From Nocardioides rubriscoriae (GTDB lineage: Bacteria; Actinomycetota; Actinomycetes; Propionibacteriales; Nocardioidaceae): 64,000 bases of DNA. Below the pieces are notes generated by a model. The model was not told where the DNA came from. It worked only from the letters and a program-made list of their open reading frames with translations, and did no database searches. Below, one piece after another: positions 8,190-19,986 of this stretch. Made by a program: the position numbers and the translations under genes. The stretch is taken from positions 310,001-374,000 of the forward strand of contig NZ_VIYJ01000003.1 of assembly GCF_008087085.1 (NCBI RefSeq). The letters are read 5' to 3'. The number at the start of each line of letters is the position of its first letter. The stretch's first letter is position 1.

Positions 8190-8960
8190 TCACTGCTGCT
8201 GCGACCGCGCGATCAGCTTGTGGCCCAGGGTCCCGGCGGAGTTGGCGTCGAGCAGGTTGGTCTGCGACTCGATCAGGCGCAGCAGCGCCGAGTCGGCGCG
8301 CAGCAGCTCCGACGACTGCATCAGGATCGTGCCGGCGCCGGTGAAGTCGTACTGACGCTCCTCGCCCGACTCGCGTCCGAACATGCCCTGGATGCCGGCC
8401 ATGAACGACTGCGCCATCCAGTTGTGGTCGTAGTGCACCGACGGCGAGGGGCAGTCGGCCCAGCCGAGCAGGGCGTCGGGGTCGGCACGGAAGGGCGGCT
8501 CGACGAAGATGACCGGGCCGACCGACGAGGCCAGGAACTTGCCCGTGCCGATCAGGGTCAGGAAGCCCGGCACGATCGACTGCTTGAGCTCGAGGCCGGT
8601 CTCGAAGGCCAACAGGTTCTTGGCCTTGATGGTCAGGTTGCCGACCTCGAGGTCGTAGGAGTTGATGTCGTTGCCGCGGTCGCCGATGACGAGCTTGCCC
8701 TGCCCCGAGGCCACGACCCAGTCCTGGGTGTAGAGCGGGGAGGAGAAGCGGGAGGCGACCCAGGCCGCCCGCGACGCGAACGCCGCCACGCCGGAGAAGT
8801 CGACGTTGCCGTAGTAGGCGATCATGGCGCCGGCGGCCGTGAACCACTCGCCGTCGAGGTCGATGCAGAACGAGTAGCTGTTGACGTTGTCGTTGGACGG
8901 CAGCGTCCGGGCGTCGTAGACGGTCGAGCCGCCGGGGCCGTCGACAGGGATGGTGATCAT
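8190..8960 (-). CDS. AIM24 family protein, third gene of the triplet (longest paralogue)
   Basis: 256 residues. Matches the AIM24 (TIGR00266-like) beta-rich fold: EWFTAAGAMIAYYGNVDFSG near the N-terminus, VVASGQGKLVIGDRG, DLEVGNLTIKAKNLLAFETGLEL and a GTGKFLASS segment. Unlike its two partners it lacks the GQGxxYI end and carries a ~60-residue C-terminal extension. Function in bacteria is unsettled (the fungal relative affects mitochondrial inner-membrane organisation). Its ATG overlaps the upstream paralogue's stop (TGATG), so translation is coupled. Last gene of a three-gene operon. Confidence 0.82.
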   Translation of the reverse strand: MITIPVDGPGGSTVYDARTLPSNDNVNSYSFCIDLDGEWFTAAGAMIAYYGNVDFSGVAAFASRAAWVASRFSSPLYTQDWVVASGQGKLVIGDRGNDINSYDLEVGNLTIKAKNLLAFETGLELKQSIVPGFLTLIGTGKFLASSVGPVIFVEPPFRADPDALLGWADCPSPSVHYDHNWMAQSFMAGIQGMFGRESGEERQYDFTGAGTILMQSSELLRADSALLRLIESQTNLLDANSAGTLGHKLIARSQQQ

Positions 8961-9610
8961 CAGAACTTCTCCTCCGAGGCCTGGATGTAGACCCGGCCGT
9001 GGCCGGTGCAGTGCAGCTGGGTCGCCTCGCCGGAGCCGCGACCGACGACGTCACGGACGCCGGCGCTGATCTTGAAGTCGATCTGCAGTGCTCCCACGTG
9101 GCCGACGTAGGCCTGGGGGTCGACGCCGACCATGCCGCTGCCGTCGACCGGGATCTCGAACGTCCCGCCGTGCGACAGCAGCGCGACCGAGCCCGTGCCG
9201 CTGACCTTGGTCGTGAACAGGCCCTGGCCCGACATCGCGCCGCGCACGGCCTGGCGGACACCGCCCGAGCCGATCATCTCGACCGAGGTCGACAGGTGGG
9301 CGTGGTGGGCGAGCAGCCGGTCGGCCTCGACGGTGAGCGTCTCGTTGTGCAGCTGCACGAGCGTGACGTAGAGGCCGCGGAAGCCGTAGTAGGCGTTGCC
9401 TTGTCCCTCGGCGACCATCATCGCGACGCTCTCGCCCTGCATGGCCCGGCCGACCATCCCGCCGACGCCCCCCGGGCCGCTGATCGGGCGGAAGGTGACG
9501 CCACCGGAGTAGCCGAGCATCGCGCCGCGGCGGGCGATCACCTCGCCGCCGGGGGAGACGTCGGTGCGCACGACTTTCTTGTTGACTTGCTCGAACGCTG
9601 CTCCGTTCAC
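8960..9610 (-). CDS. AIM24 family protein, second gene of the triplet
   Basis: 216 residues: KKVVRTDVSPGGEVIARRGAM, LGYSGGVTF, a Gly-rich stretch (PGGVGGMVGRAM), GQGNAYYGF, LTVEADRLLAHHAHL, GQGLFTTKVSGTGSVALLSHG, VDPQAYVGH and the closing GHGRVYIQASE. The same blocks recur in the same order in the first gene, so these are tandem paralogues. GTG 9610 lies 7 nt after the first gene's stop. Role unknown; possibly membrane or stress associated, by analogy only. Confidence 0.85.
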   Translation of the reverse strand: MNGAAFEQVNKKVVRTDVSPGGEVIARRGAMLGYSGGVTFRPISGPGGVGGMVGRAMQGESVAMMVAEGQGNAYYGFRGLYVTLVQLHNETLTVEADRLLAHHAHLSTSVEMIGSGGVRQAVRGAMSGQGLFTTKVSGTGSVALLSHGGTFEIPVDGSGMVGVDPQAYVGHVGALQIDFKISAGVRDVVGRGSGEATQLHCTGHGRVYIQASEEKF

Positions 9611-9617
9611 GGCTGGC

Positions 9618-10235
9618 TCACCTCTCCGCGGGCTGGATGTAGACGGTGCCCTGGCCCTCGAAGCGCAGGCTGAACGGCTCGCCGCCGCCCTCGCCCACGA
9701 GGCTGCGCCAGGTCACGCCGGAGACCAGCGACATCTGCATCTGGCCCGTGCTGGCGACGTAGGCGTCGGGGTCGACGACCAGAGGCATGCCGGGCGCCAC
9801 GGCCAGCGGGATCAGCGGACCGTCGGACATGATCGCGCACTGGCCCGAGCCGGTGACACTGGTCGTGGCGAGGCCCTGCCCGGAGGTCATGCCGCGCAGC
9901 CCGGCGAACTGCACGTCGAGCTTGAGCCCGTCGGTCACGGCCAGGATGTGCTCGGACTCCACGGTCAGCTTGTCGTTGTCGAGCACCACGACGGTGACGT
10001 CGAGGGCGTCCTTGGCGAGGTAGACACGGCCCTGGCCCTGGCACTCCATCAAGGTGATGCTCTCGCCGGCAACCCGCTGGCGCACGGCGGCGCGGAAGCC
10101 CCCGCCGCCGCCCATCCCGGCGTGCTTGAAGCTGATCGCCCCCGTGTAGGCCACCATCGCGCCCTGGGCGGCTCGCACGCTGTCGCCGCTCAGGTCGGCA
10201 TGCAGCACTTTCTTGTCAGCGGTGAGGGTCGCCAC
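9618..10235 (-). CDS. AIM24 family protein, first gene of the triplet
   Basis: 205 residues with the blocks KKVLHADLSGDSVRAAQGAMVAYTGAISF, GQGRVYLAKDALDVTVV, LTVESEHILAVTDGLKL, GQGLATTSVTGSGQCAI, VDPDAYVAS and GQGTVYIQPAER. GTG 10235 is chosen because a clear GGAGG lies 6 nt upstream; the open frame beyond it has no family similarity. It heads the AIM24 operon and is divergent from the nuo operon across about 300 bp. Confidence 0.85.
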   Translation of the reverse strand: MATLTADKKVLHADLSGDSVRAAQGAMVAYTGAISFKHAGMGGGGGFRAAVRQRVAGESITLMECQGQGRVYLAKDALDVTVVVLDNDKLTVESEHILAVTDGLKLDVQFAGLRGMTSGQGLATTSVTGSGQCAIMSDGPLIPLAVAPGMPLVVDPDAYVASTGQMQMSLVSGVTWRSLVGEGGGEPFSLRFEGQGTVYIQPAER

Positions 10236-10450
10236 CGGGCCTCCGATCGTGGGACGGGCAGGTACGTCGCAGGCGCACCTTAACCACGGGAGGGCCCCGG
10301 ATGCTGCGACGGGCGGATGACGTCGCGGTGACGGCGCGGCACAGTGACCGCGGGCCAATTAGGACATGGCGTCGTCACGTAAAGCGGCCCGGTGGAGCCG
10401 GGTTTCGCCGCTCCAGACCCCGGTGTGACGTGCAACGCTCGGAGTGGCAG

Positions 10451-10456
10451 TATGAC
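10451..10456 (+). promoter_or_regulatory. Candidate -10 element of the nuo operon
   Basis: TATGAC about 85 nt before nuoA and 12 nt before the Rex-like site, so a bound repressor would cover the start of transcription. No convincing -35 is seen. Confidence 0.35.
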
Positions 10457-10468
10457 GCCGAGCGCACC

Positions 10469-10486
10469 TCGTGATTCAGTTCACAA
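10469..10486 (+). promoter_or_regulatory. Rex-like operator (NADH/NAD+ redox control) upstream of nuoA
   Basis: TCGTGATTCAGTTCACAA matches the Rex operator consensus TTGTGAA-N4-TTCACAA at 12 of 14 defined positions, with a perfect right half. Rex is known in Streptomyces to sense NADH/NAD+ and to act on respiratory genes including nuo, so both sequence and position fit. The rex gene itself is not in this window. Confidence 0.7.
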
Positions 10487-10540
10487 AGTCACAAGAATCA
10501 CACGTCATCCCGGTACGCCGACCTCGAAGGGATCTTGCGG

Positions 10541-10903
10541 ATGGACCTCTACACCCCCGTCCTCGTCCTGGCGGCCCTGGCCGCGATCTTCGCCGTCGGC
10601 TCGATCGCGACCAGTGCGTTCGTGGTCGGGCCCAAGCGCTACAACCGCGCCAAGCTCGACTCCTACGAGTGCGGCATCGAACCCACGCCGCAGCCGGTCG
10701 GCGGCGGCCGCTTCCCGGTGAAGTACTACATCATCGCGATGCTCTTCATCGTCTTCGACATCGAGATCATCTTCCTCTACCCCTGGGCCGTGAACTTCGA
10801 CGCGATGGCCGTCTTCGGGTTGGTCGAGATGGTCATCTTCATCGCCACCGTCTTCGTCGCGTACGCCTATGTCTGGCGCCGCGGCGGACTCGACTGGGAC
10901 TGA
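10541..10903 (+). CDS. nuoA: NADH-quinone oxidoreductase subunit A
   Basis: 120 residues, three transmembrane helices. The loop after helix 1 carries the family signature [11 protein letters not shown], and helix 2 starts [26 protein letters not shown] with conserved acidic residues. It is a membrane-arm subunit at the junction with the quinone site. ATG 10541 has AAGGGA 8 nt upstream; a TTG six bases earlier is less likely. First gene of a 14-gene operon whose junctions mostly overlap. Confidence 0.95.
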   Translation: MDLYTPVLVLAALAAIFAVGSIATSAFVVGPKRYNRAKLDSYECGIEPTPQPVGGGRFPVKYYIIAMLFIVFDIEIIFLYPWAVNFDAMAVFGLVEMVIFIATVFVAYAYVWRRGGLDWD

Positions 10904-10923
10904 GCAGGAGGGACCACAGGCAC

Positions 10924-11478
10924 ATGGGTATCGAAGAGAAGCTGCCGAGCGGGGTGCTGCTCACCAGCGTCGAGGGGCTGGCCGGCTACATGCGCAAGGC
11001 CAGCTTCTGGCCCGCGACGTTCGGCCTGGCCTGCTGCGCCATCGAGATGATGACCACCGGCGGCCCCAAGTACGACCTGGCGCGCTTCGGCATGGAGGTC
11101 TTCCGGGCCAGCCCGCGCCAGGCCGACCTGATGATCGTGGCCGGCCGGGTGAGCCAGAAGATGGCCCCGGTGCTGCGCCAGATCTACGACCAGATGCCCG
11201 AGCCCAAGTGGGTCCTGGCGATGGGCGTGTGCGCCAGCAGCGGCGGCATGTTCAACAACTACGCGATCGTCCAGGGCGTCGACCACGTCGTCCCCGTCGA
11301 CATGTACCTCCCCGGCTGCCCGCCGCGGCCCGAGATGCTCATCGACGCGATCCTCAAGCTGCACGACCAGGTCCAGGCCATGAAGCTCGGTGCCAACCGC
11401 ACCGCCCAGATCGCCGAGCTCGAGACCTCCGCGCTCACGGCCCTGCCGACCTCCGAGATGAAGGGTCTGCTGCGCTGA
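10924..11478 (+). CDS. nuoB: NADH-quinone oxidoreductase subunit B
   Basis: 184 residues. Carries the ligands of Fe-S cluster N2: tandem C37-C38 ([10 protein letters not shown]), C103 (GVCASSGG) and C132 ([10 protein letters not shown]). N2 hands electrons to the quinone. Conserved [21 protein letters not shown] and [17 protein letters not shown] are present. It sits 20 nt after nuoA behind a GGAGG-like site, and nuoC follows after one base. Confidence 0.97.
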   Translation: MGIEEKLPSGVLLTSVEGLAGYMRKASFWPATFGLACCAIEMMTTGGPKYDLARFGMEVFRASPRQADLMIVAGRVSQKMAPVLRQIYDQMPEPKWVLAMGVCASSGGMFNNYAIVQGVDHVVPVDMYLPGCPPRPEMLIDAILKLHDQVQAMKLGANRTAQIAELETSALTALPTSEMKGLLR

Positions 11479-11479
11479 G

Positions 11480-12183
11480 ATGAGCGACGAGGACAAGACC
11501 ACCGGCCCCGACCAGGCTGACGGCAAGACCCCGGCGACCACCGACGAGGAGGTGCGCGCCGTCGGCGCCCGCACCGGCATGTTCGGCGTGCGCGGCAGCG
11601 GCGACACCAGCGGCTACGGCGGCCTGGTCGCCCCGATCGTCTACCCCGGGGCGGCGCAGCGGCCCTTCGGCGGCTGGTTCGACGAGGTCGCCGACGCCCT
11701 CGAGACCGTGACGTCCCTGGGCCGGGTCGTGGTGCACCGCGGCGAGATCACCTTCCACGTGCGACGCGAGGACCTCCTGGCGACCGCCCGACACCTGCGC
11801 GACGACCCGCGGCTGCGCTTCGAGCTCCTCACGGGCGTCAGCGGCGTCCACTACCCCGATGACGCCGGCGCCGAGCTCCACGCGGTCTACCACCTGCTCT
11901 CGATGACCCACAACCGGCGCATCCGCCTCGAGGTCGGCGTCCCCGACGCCGACCCGCACCTGCCGTCGGTCGTCGCGGTCTACCCCACCGCCGACTGGCA
12001 CGAGCGCGAGACCTGGGACATGTTCGGGATCGTCTTCGACGGCCACCCCGCCCTGACCCGCATCCTCATGCCCGACGACTGGCCGGGCCACCCGCAGCGC
12101 AAGGACTACCCCCTCGGCGGCATCCCCGTCGAGTACAAGGGCGGCACCATCCCGCCGCCCGACCAGCGGAGGAGCTACAACTG

Positions 12184-12184
<1 letters not shown>
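11480..12184 (+). CDS. nuoC: NADH-quinone oxidoreductase subunit C
   Basis: 234 residues of the 30-kDa subunit. The N-terminal ~60 residues are a charged, poorly conserved extension; the core includes [33 protein letters not shown] segments and the signature [29 protein letters not shown], ending in QRKDYPLGG. Hydrophilic arm, next to NuoD and NuoB. The stop overlaps the nuoD start (TGATG). Confidence 0.95.
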
Positions 12185-13532
<1,348 letters not shown>

Positions 13533-13536
<4 letters not shown>

Positions 13537-14351
13537 CACTGTCCACCGAGACACGCGCCGAGCTTCTCGAGATCGCGGCGCGCTACCCCGAGAAGCGCTC
13601 CGGCCTGCTGCCGATGCTCCACCTCGTGCAGTCCGCCGAGGGGCGGATCACCCCCGAGGGCATCGAGACCTGCGCCGAGATCCTCGAGATCTCCCCGGCC
13701 GACGTCAGCGGCGTCGCGACCTTCTACACGATGTACAAGCGCAAGCCGGTCGGTGACTACCACGTCGGGGTCTGCACCAACACGCTCTGCGCGGTCATGG
13801 GCGGCGACGAGATCTTCGCCCGCCTCAAGGACCACCTCGACGTCGGCAACGACGAGACGTCCGAGAAGCGCCCCGGCGACCAGGCGCAGGTCACCCTCGA
13901 GCACCTCGAGTGCAACGCGGCCTGCGACTACGCCCCCGTGGTGATGGTCAACTGGGAGTTCATGGACAACCAGACCCCGCAGTCGGCTGTCCAGCTGGTC
14001 GACGACCTGCGTGCCGGCGTCGAGGTCCACTCCACCCGTGGTCCCCGCCTGTGCACCTGGCGCGAGGCCGAGCGGGTGCTCGCCGGCTTCAACGACGGCC
14101 TCGCCGACGAGGGCCCCGCGGCCGGACCCGCGTCGCTCGTGGGCCTGGGCATCGCGCGCGAGCGCGGCTGGACGGCGCCCGAGGGCGAGCGCAGCCCCCG
14201 TGCGGTCGACGCGGCTCCCGCCGTACCCTCCGAGCCCGCGGACGCGCCCCGGGCCGCGGCCGAGACCGACGACGGCGTCGCCGAGGCCGCCGCCGTCGAG
14301 CAGGACAGCCCCACCAGCAAGACCGCGGCGGACAAGAAGGAGGCGGACTGA
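13533..14351 (+). CDS. nuoE: NADH-quinone oxidoreductase subunit E
   Basis: 272 residues of the 24-kDa subunit with the [2Fe-2S] cluster N1a ligands in [10 protein letters not shown] (C-x4-C) and [10 protein letters not shown] (C-x3-C). Helical N-terminus [17 protein letters not shown] and GVATFYTMY are standard. After about residue 165 there is a ~105-residue Ala/Glu/Asp-rich tail with no motif; such tails occur in actinobacterial NuoE. Start overlaps nuoD (ATGA). Confidence 0.95.
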
Positions 14352-14352
14352 C

Positions 14353-15690
14353 GTGACTGACGTGACTGGTTCCATCGACACCCTCACCCCCGTCCTGACC
14401 CAGGACTGGGACGCCGAGCGTTCCTGGACGCTCGAGACCTACACGGCCCGTGGCGGCTACCAGGCGCTCGACAAGGCGCTGGGCATGGCCCCCGACGACA
14501 TCGTCGCCGCGGTCAAGGACTCCGGCCTGCGCGGTCGCGGCGGCGCGGGCTTCCCGACCGGCATGAAGTGGTCCTTCATCCCGCAGGACAACCCCAAGCC
14601 CAAGTACCTCGTGGTCAACGCCGACGAGTCCGAGCCGGGCACCTGCAAGGACACCCCGCTCATGATGGCCTCGCCCCACCTGCTGGTCGAGGGCGTCATC
14701 ATCAGCTCGTTCGCCATCCGCGCCAACCACGCCTTCATCTACGTGCGCGGCGAGATCCTCCACGTCATCCGGCGCGTGCAGGCCGCGGTCGCCGAGGCCT
14801 ACGCCGCGGGCCACCTCGGCAAGAACATCCATGGCTCCGGCTACGACCTCGACGTCGTCGTGCACGCCGGTGCCGGCGCCTACATCTGCGGCGAGGAGAC
14901 CGCCCTGCTCGAGGGTCTCGAGGGCCGCCGCGGCCAACCGCGCCTGCGCCCGCCGTTCCCCGCCGTGGCCGGCCTCTACGCCTGCCCGACCGTCATCAAC
15001 AACGTCGAGTCGATCGCGTCGGTGCCCAGCATCGTGGCCAACGGCGCCGGCTGGTTCGCCTCGATGGGCACCGAGAAGTCCAAGGGCTACGGCATCTTCT
15101 CGCTCTCGGGCCACGTCACCACGCCCGGGCAGTACGAGGCCCCGCTCGGCATCACCCTGCGCGAGCTGCTCGACCTCGCCGGCGGCGTACGGCACGGCCA
15201 CGAGCTGAAGTTCTGGACGCCGGGTGGCTCCAGCACCCCGTTGCTCACCGCCGAGCACCTCGACATCCCCCTCGACTTCGAGGGCGTCGCCGGTGCCGGG
15301 TCGATGCTCGGCACCCGCGCCCTGCAGGTCTTCGACCAGACGACCTGCGTCGTGCGCGCGGTGCTGCGCTGGACCGAGTTCTACAAGCACGAGTCCTGCG
15401 GCAAGTGCACGCCGTGCCGAGAGGGCACCTGGTGGTTGGTGCAGACCCTCGGCGCGCTCGAGCGCGGCCAGGGCAACGAGGCCGACCTCGACCTGCTGCT
15501 CGACCAGTGCGACAACATCCTGGGCCGCTCGTTCTGCGCGCTCGCCGACGGGGCGACCAGCCCGATCGTCAGCTCGCTGCAGTACTTCCGCGACGAGTAC
15601 GTCGCCCACCTCACCCACGGCGGCTGCCCCTTCGACGCCTCGGCGTCGACGGCCTGGGCCGGCGCCCTCACCGGAGCATCCACGTCATGA
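14353..15690 (+). CDS. nuoF: NADH-quinone oxidoreductase subunit F (NADH/FMN-binding)
   Basis: 445 residues of the 51-kDa subunit. Shows the NADH-binding [13 protein letters not shown], the FMN-site [12 protein letters not shown] and [19 protein letters not shown], and cluster N3 ligands in [11 protein letters not shown] plus a later cysteine (SFCALADGA). It oxidises NADH and passes electrons into the Fe-S chain. GTG 14353 follows the nuoE stop by one base; a second in-frame GTG nine bases on is possible. Confidence 0.95.
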   Translation: MTDVTGSIDTLTPVLTQDWDAERSWTLETYTARGGYQALDKALGMAPDDIVAAVKDSGLRGRGGAGFPTGMKWSFIPQDNPKPKYLVVNADESEPGTCKDTPLMMASPHLLVEGVIISSFAIRANHAFIYVRGEILHVIRRVQAAVAEAYAAGHLGKNIHGSGYDLDVVVHAGAGAYICGEETALLEGLEGRRGQPRLRPPFPAVAGLYACPTVINNVESIASVPSIVANGAGWFASMGTEKSKGYGIFSLSGHVTTPGQYEAPLGITLRELLDLAGGVRHGHELKFWTPGGSSTPLLTAEHLDIPLDFEGVAGAGSMLGTRALQVFDQTTCVVRAVLRWTEFYKHESCGKCTPCREGTWWLVQTLGALERGQGNEADLDLLLDQCDNILGRSFCALADGATSPIVSSLQYFRDEYVAHLTHGGCPFDASASTAWAGALTGASTS

Positions 15691-18095
15691 CGACGACCCC
15701 CGACAAGACCGACCTGGTCAGCGTCACCATCGACGGCATCCAGGTCGACGTCGCTCCCGACACCCTGGTGATCCGGGCCGCCGAGCAGGTCGGCGTCCAG
15801 ATCCCGCGGTTCTGCGACCACCCGCTGCTCGCCCCCGTCGGGGCGTGCCGGCAGTGCCTGGTCGACGTCCCCGACGCCGGCAACGGTCGCGGCTTCCCCA
15901 AGCCGCAGGCCGCGTGCACCCTGCCGGTCGCGCCGGGGATGGTCGTCAACACCCAGGCCACCAGCGAGGTCGCCGACAAGGCGCAGCAGGGCATCATGGA
16001 GTTCCTGCTCATCAACCACCCGCTCGACTGCCCCGTCTGCGACAAGGGCGGCGAGTGCCCCCTGCAGAACCAGGCGATGAGCAACGGCCGCGGCGAGTCC
16101 CGTTTCGTCGGGTCCGGTGCCGGTGGGGTCAAGCGCACCTTCCCCAAGCCGATCAACCTCTCGCCCCAGGTCCTGCTCGACCGCGAGCGCTGCATCGTGT
16201 GCCAGCGCTGCACGCGGTTCGCCGAGCAGATCCCCGGCGACCCGTTCATCGCGCTGGTCGAGCGCGGCGCCCAGCAGCAGATCGGCATCGCCGACAACGC
16301 GCCGTTCCTGTCCTACTTCTCGGGCAACACGATCCAGATCTGCCCCGTCGGAGCCCTCACGTCGGAGTCCTACCGCTTCCGCTCGCGCCCCTTCGACCTC
16401 GTGTCGAGCCCGTCGATCGCCGAGCACGACGCGTGCGGGTCGGCCATCCGCGTCGACCACCGGCGCGGCAAGGTCATGCGCCGGCTGGCCGGCAACGACC
16501 CGGAGGTCAACGAGGAGTGGATCACCGACAAGGACCGCTTCGCCTTCACCTACGCCGTCGAGCCCGACCGGCTGACCTACCCGCAGGTCCGTGACGAGGA
16601 CGGGTCCCTGCGCCCGGCGTCGTGGCCCGAGGCGTTCGCCGTCGCGGCCCGCGGTCTGCGCGCTGCCGGCTCGGTCGGGGTGCTGACCGGCGGCCGGCTG
16701 ACCGGGGAGGACGCCTTCGCCTACAGCAAGTTCGCCCGCGTCGCGCTCGGCACCAACGACATCGACTTCCGGGCCCGGCCCCACTCCGCCGAGGAGGCCG
16801 AGTTCCTCGCGGCCCACGTCGTCGCGACGGGCCCCGAGGGCGGGTCGGTGACCTACACCGACCTCGAGACCGCCTCCACCGTGGTGCTGGTGGGCTTCGA
16901 GCCCGAGGACGAGGCCGGGGCGATCTTCCTGCGGCTGCGCAAGGCGGCGCTCCACCACGGCACCCGGGTGCTCGCGATCGCGCCGTTCACCACCCGAGGC
17001 CTGCGCAAGATGCACGGCACCCTGGTCCCGACGGCGCCCGGCGACGAGCCGGCCGCGCTGTCCTCGCTCCTGGGCCACGCCGATCACGGGCTCGACGCGC
17101 GCGCCGTCGTGCTCGTCGGCGAGCGCCTCGCGACCGTGCCCGGCGCACTGAGCGCCGTGGCCGAGCTGGTCGCCAAGAGCGGTGCCCGGCTGGCCTGGGT
17201 CCCGCGGCGCGCCGGCGACCGCGGCGCCCTCGAGACCGGTTGCCTGCCGGGGCTGCTGCCCGGTGGTCGACCGGTCTCCGACGCAGCCGCACGCGTCGAC
17301 GCCGCCACCTCCTGGGGCGTCGACAGCCTGCCCGAGACGCCGGGGCGCGACGGTGACGCGATCGTCGCCGCCCTGCTCGCAGGCGACCTCGGCGGGCTCG
17401 TGATCGGCGGCGTCGACCCGCACGACACGACCGACCCCGCCGCCACGACCGCGGCGATCGCGGCCGCCTCGTTCGTGGTGGCCCTCGACCTGCGCGCCAG
17501 CGACGTCACCCGGGCCGCCGACGTGGTCTTCCCCGTCGCCCCGGTCACCGACAAGGCCGGCTCGTTCGTCAACTGGGAGGGGCGGGTCCGCACCTTCGAC
17601 CGCGTCCTGGCCAACCCGGCCTCGCTGCCCGACCTGCGCGTCCTCGCCGGGATCGCCGAGGAGATGGGCACCCCGCTGGGGTTCCGCACCGTCGAGGACG
17701 TGTGGTCGCAGATGGAGGACCTCGGCCCGTGGGACGGCGCCCGCGCCACCATGACGCCGGTCGCCCCGACCGCGGCAGGCGCTGACGCCGACTCCCAGGG
17801 CCTGCGGCTGGCCACCTGGAAGCAGATGCTCGACAACGGCACCATGCTCGCCGGCGACAAGCACCTGGCCGCCACCGCACGGCCCGCCGTCGCGCGCGTC
17901 AGCCGGGCCGTCCACGACGCCTGCGGCCCGACCGTCACGGTCACCGGTGACCGCGGGTCGGTCACGCTGCCCTGCGAGGTCGCCGACGACCTCGTCGACG
18001 GCGTCGTCTGGCTGCCGGCGTCCTCGACCGGTCGCGGCCTGCTGGCCGACCTCGCCTCACCCGGCTCCCGCGTCACCGTCACCGGAGGCAACTGA
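15687..18095 (+). CDS. nuoG: NADH-quinone oxidoreductase subunit G, lacking the N7 cluster ligands
   Basis: 802 residues of the 75-kDa subunit. Ligand sets are visible for N1b (C43, C54, C57, C77), N5 (H111, C115, C118, C124) and N4 (C169, C172, C175, C219). The positions that bind off-path cluster N7 in other bacterial NuoG (spacing +3, +4, +28) are A245, D248, S252 and T280 here, so N7 should be absent. The rest is a degenerate molybdopterin-oxidoreductase-like domain with long alanine-rich stretches. ATGA overlap with nuoF; TGATG junction to nuoH. Confidence 0.95.
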   Translation: MTTTPDKTDLVSVTIDGIQVDVAPDTLVIRAAEQVGVQIPRFCDHPLLAPVGACRQCLVDVPDAGNGRGFPKPQAACTLPVAPGMVVNTQATSEVADKAQQGIMEFLLINHPLDCPVCDKGGECPLQNQAMSNGRGESRFVGSGAGGVKRTFPKPINLSPQVLLDRERCIVCQRCTRFAEQIPGDPFIALVERGAQQQIGIADNAPFLSYFSGNTIQICPVGALTSESYRFRSRPFDLVSSPSIAEHDACGSAIRVDHRRGKVMRRLAGNDPEVNEEWITDKDRFAFTYAVEPDRLTYPQVRDEDGSLRPASWPEAFAVAARGLRAAGSVGVLTGGRLTGEDAFAYSKFARVALGTNDIDFRARPHSAEEAEFLAAHVVATGPEGGSVTYTDLETASTVVLVGFEPEDEAGAIFLRLRKAALHHGTRVLAIAPFTTRGLRKMHGTLVPTAPGDEPAALSSLLGHADHGLDARAVVLVGERLATVPGALSAVAELVAKSGARLAWVPRRAGDRGALETGCLPGLLPGGRPVSDAAARVDAATSWGVDSLPETPGRDGDAIVAALLAGDLGGLVIGGVDPHDTTDPAATTAAIAAASFVVALDLRASDVTRAADVVFPVAPVTDKAGSFVNWEGRVRTFDRVLANPASLPDLRVLAGIAEEMGTPLGFRTVEDVWSQMEDLGPWDGARATMTPVAPTAAGADADSQGLRLATWKQMLDNGTMLAGDKHLAATARPAVARVSRAVHDACGPTVTVTGDRGSVTLPCEVADDLVDGVVWLPASSTGRGLLADLASPGSRVTVTGGN

Positions 18096-19429
18096 TGATC
18101 ACGCTGCTCTCGACAGCCGTCCCCGCCCCGGCCGCCATGGTCGTCGACGAGGGCCTGCAGGCCTTCGGCCAGGACCCGTGGTGGGTCGTCGGGCTCAAGG
18201 TCCTGCTGATCTTCGTGACCCTGGTGCTGCTCACGCTCTTCAACATCTGGTGGGAGCGCCGGGTCGTGGCCCGGATGCAGCACCGCATCGGCCCCAACGT
18301 CAACGGGCCCTTCGGCCTGCTGCAGTCGCTGGCCGACGGCGCCAAGCTGATGTTCAAGGAGGACATCATGCCCAAGGCCGCCGACAAGGTGGTCTTCGTC
18401 CTCGCGCCTGTCCTCGCCGTGATCCCGGCCTTCGTGACCTTCAGCGTGATCCCGTTCGGACCCGAGGTGAGCTTGTTCGGCGAGCGGACGCCCCTGCAGC
18501 TCACCGACATGCCGATGGCCGTGCTGTTCGTGATGGCCATCGCCTCCATCGGGATCTACGGCATCGTGCTCGGCGGCTGGTCGAGCGGCTCGACCTACTC
18601 CTTGCTCGGCGGCCTGCGCTCCAGCGCCCAGATGATCTCCTACGAGGTCGCGATGGGCCTCTCGCTCGTCTCGGTGTTCCTCTACGCCGGGTCGATGTCG
18701 ACCTCCGAGATCGTCGCCGCCCAGAAGGACCTCTGGTTCGGGCTGGTCCTGATCCCGTCGTTCCTGATCTACGTCGTGTCGATGGTCGGTGAGACCAACC
18801 GCGCCCCGTTCGACCTCCCCGAGGCCGAGGGTGAGCTCGTCGGCGGGTTCCACACCGAGTACTCCTCGATCAAGTTCGCCCTGTTCTTCCTGGCCGAGTA
18901 CGTCAACATGGTCACCGTCTCCGCCCTGGCGACGACGCTGTTCCTCGGCGGGTGGCGGGCGCCGTTCTGGATCGACGAGTTCTGGGCCGGGGCCAACGAG
19001 GGCTACTGGCCGGTGCTGTGGTTCTTCGGCAAGGTGCTGTTCTTCATCTTCGGCTTCATCTGGCTGCGCGGCTCGCTGCCGCGGCTGCGTTACGACCAGT
19101 TCATGGCCCTGGGGTGGAAGTTCCTCATCCCGATCGCGCTGGTCTGGACCCTCGCGGTCGCCACGCTGCGCGTGGGCCGCACCGAGGGCTGGTTCAGCGG
19201 CGACAACGTGCCGGTCGTGATCGGCGTCGTGGTGGTCCTGCTGATCGGCCTGTTCTTCATCGGCGGCGGCGACAAGGAGACCGTCGCCGACTACGTCGCG
19301 GCCCAGCCGCAGCCCGGGGCGTTCCCGACCCCGCCCATGCCCGCCGGAGGTGCGGTCCGAGGGGCCGCTGCTCCGCTCGTGTTCGACAGTCCCGCCCGGA
19401 TGACCACGGTGGCGGGGGAGGAGGCCTGA
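18095..19429 (+). CDS. nuoH: NADH-quinone oxidoreductase subunit H
   Basis: 444 residues, about eight or nine transmembrane helices. Conserved [32 protein letters not shown] and the quinone-chamber loop [26 protein letters not shown], then [19 protein letters not shown]. It links the quinone chamber to the proton-pumping arm. The ~60-residue hydrophilic C-terminal tail after the last helix is not conserved. Ends in a one-base overlap with nuoI. Confidence 0.96.
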   Translation: MITLLSTAVPAPAAMVVDEGLQAFGQDPWWVVGLKVLLIFVTLVLLTLFNIWWERRVVARMQHRIGPNVNGPFGLLQSLADGAKLMFKEDIMPKAADKVVFVLAPVLAVIPAFVTFSVIPFGPEVSLFGERTPLQLTDMPMAVLFVMAIASIGIYGIVLGGWSSGSTYSLLGGLRSSAQMISYEVAMGLSLVSVFLYAGSMSTSEIVAAQKDLWFGLVLIPSFLIYVVSMVGETNRAPFDLPEAEGELVGGFHTEYSSIKFALFFLAEYVNMVTVSALATTLFLGGWRAPFWIDEFWAGANEGYWPVLWFFGKVLFFIFGFIWLRGSLPRLRYDQFMALGWKFLIPIALVWTLAVATLRVGRTEGWFSGDNVPVVIGVVVVLLIGLFFIGGGDKETVADYVAAQPQPGAFPTPPMPAGGAVRGAAAPLVFDSPARMTTVAGEEA

Positions 19430-19986
19430 TGGCCGACGACAAGGGCGACAACAAGTCGTTCAAGGAGCAGTTCATCGACCCCGTCGCCGGGTTCGGCGTC
19501 ACCTTCCGCACGATGTTCCGCAAGGTGGTGACCGAGCAGTACCCCTTCGAGAAGCTGCCGACCGCCCCTCGGTTCCACGGCCGCCACCAGCTCAACCGGT
19601 GGCCCGACGGGCTCGAGAAGTGCATCGGCTGCGAGCTGTGTGCCTGGGCGTGCCCGGCCGACGCGATCTACGTCGAGGGAGCCTCCAACGACGACGCCGG
19701 CGGCGAGCGTTTCAGCCCCGGTGAACGCTACGGCCGCGTCTACCAGATCAACTACCTGCGCTGCATCCTGTGCGGGCTGTGCATCGAGGCCTGCCCGACC
19801 CGGGCGCTGACGATGACCAACGAGTACGAGCTGGCCGACGACAACCGCGCCGACCTCATCTACGAGAAGTCCGACCTCCTCGCCCCGCTGCTGCCGGGCA
19901 TGGAGCAGCCCCCGCACCCGATGCGCGAGGGCTTCGACGAGGGCGACTACTACCGCGGCGGACTCTCCACCGGAGGTGCCAAGTGA
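19429..19986 (+). CDS. nuoI: NADH-quinone oxidoreductase subunit I
   Basis: 185 residues of the 23-kDa ferredoxin-like subunit with two [4Fe-4S] motifs, [12 protein letters not shown] and [12 protein letters not shown] (clusters N6a and N6b), preceded by [18 protein letters not shown]. It carries electrons toward N2. ATG 19429 shares its A with the nuoH stop; GTGA overlap with nuoJ. Confidence 0.97.
   Translation: MADDKGDNKSFKEQFIDPVAGFGVTFRTMFRKVVTEQYPFEKLPTAPRFHGRHQLNRWPDGLEKCIGCELCAWACPADAIYVEGASNDDAGGERFSPGERYGRVYQINYLRCILCGLCIEACPTRALTMTNEYELADDNRADLIYEKSDLLAPLLPGMEQPPHPMREGFDEGDYYRGGLSTGGAK

Larger units (their letters stand above)
10236..10540. promoter_or_regulatory. Intergenic region between the AIM24 operon and nuoA
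   Basis: 305 bp without a convincing gene. It holds the GGAGG ribosome site of the AIM24 operon (minus strand), a possible nuo -10 (TATGAC), the Rex-like operator at 10469-10486, and an AAGGGA ribosome site 8 nt before nuoA. A wider inverted repeat, GTGATTC (10471-10477) with GAATCAC (10495-10501), overlaps the operator. Confidence 0.6.
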
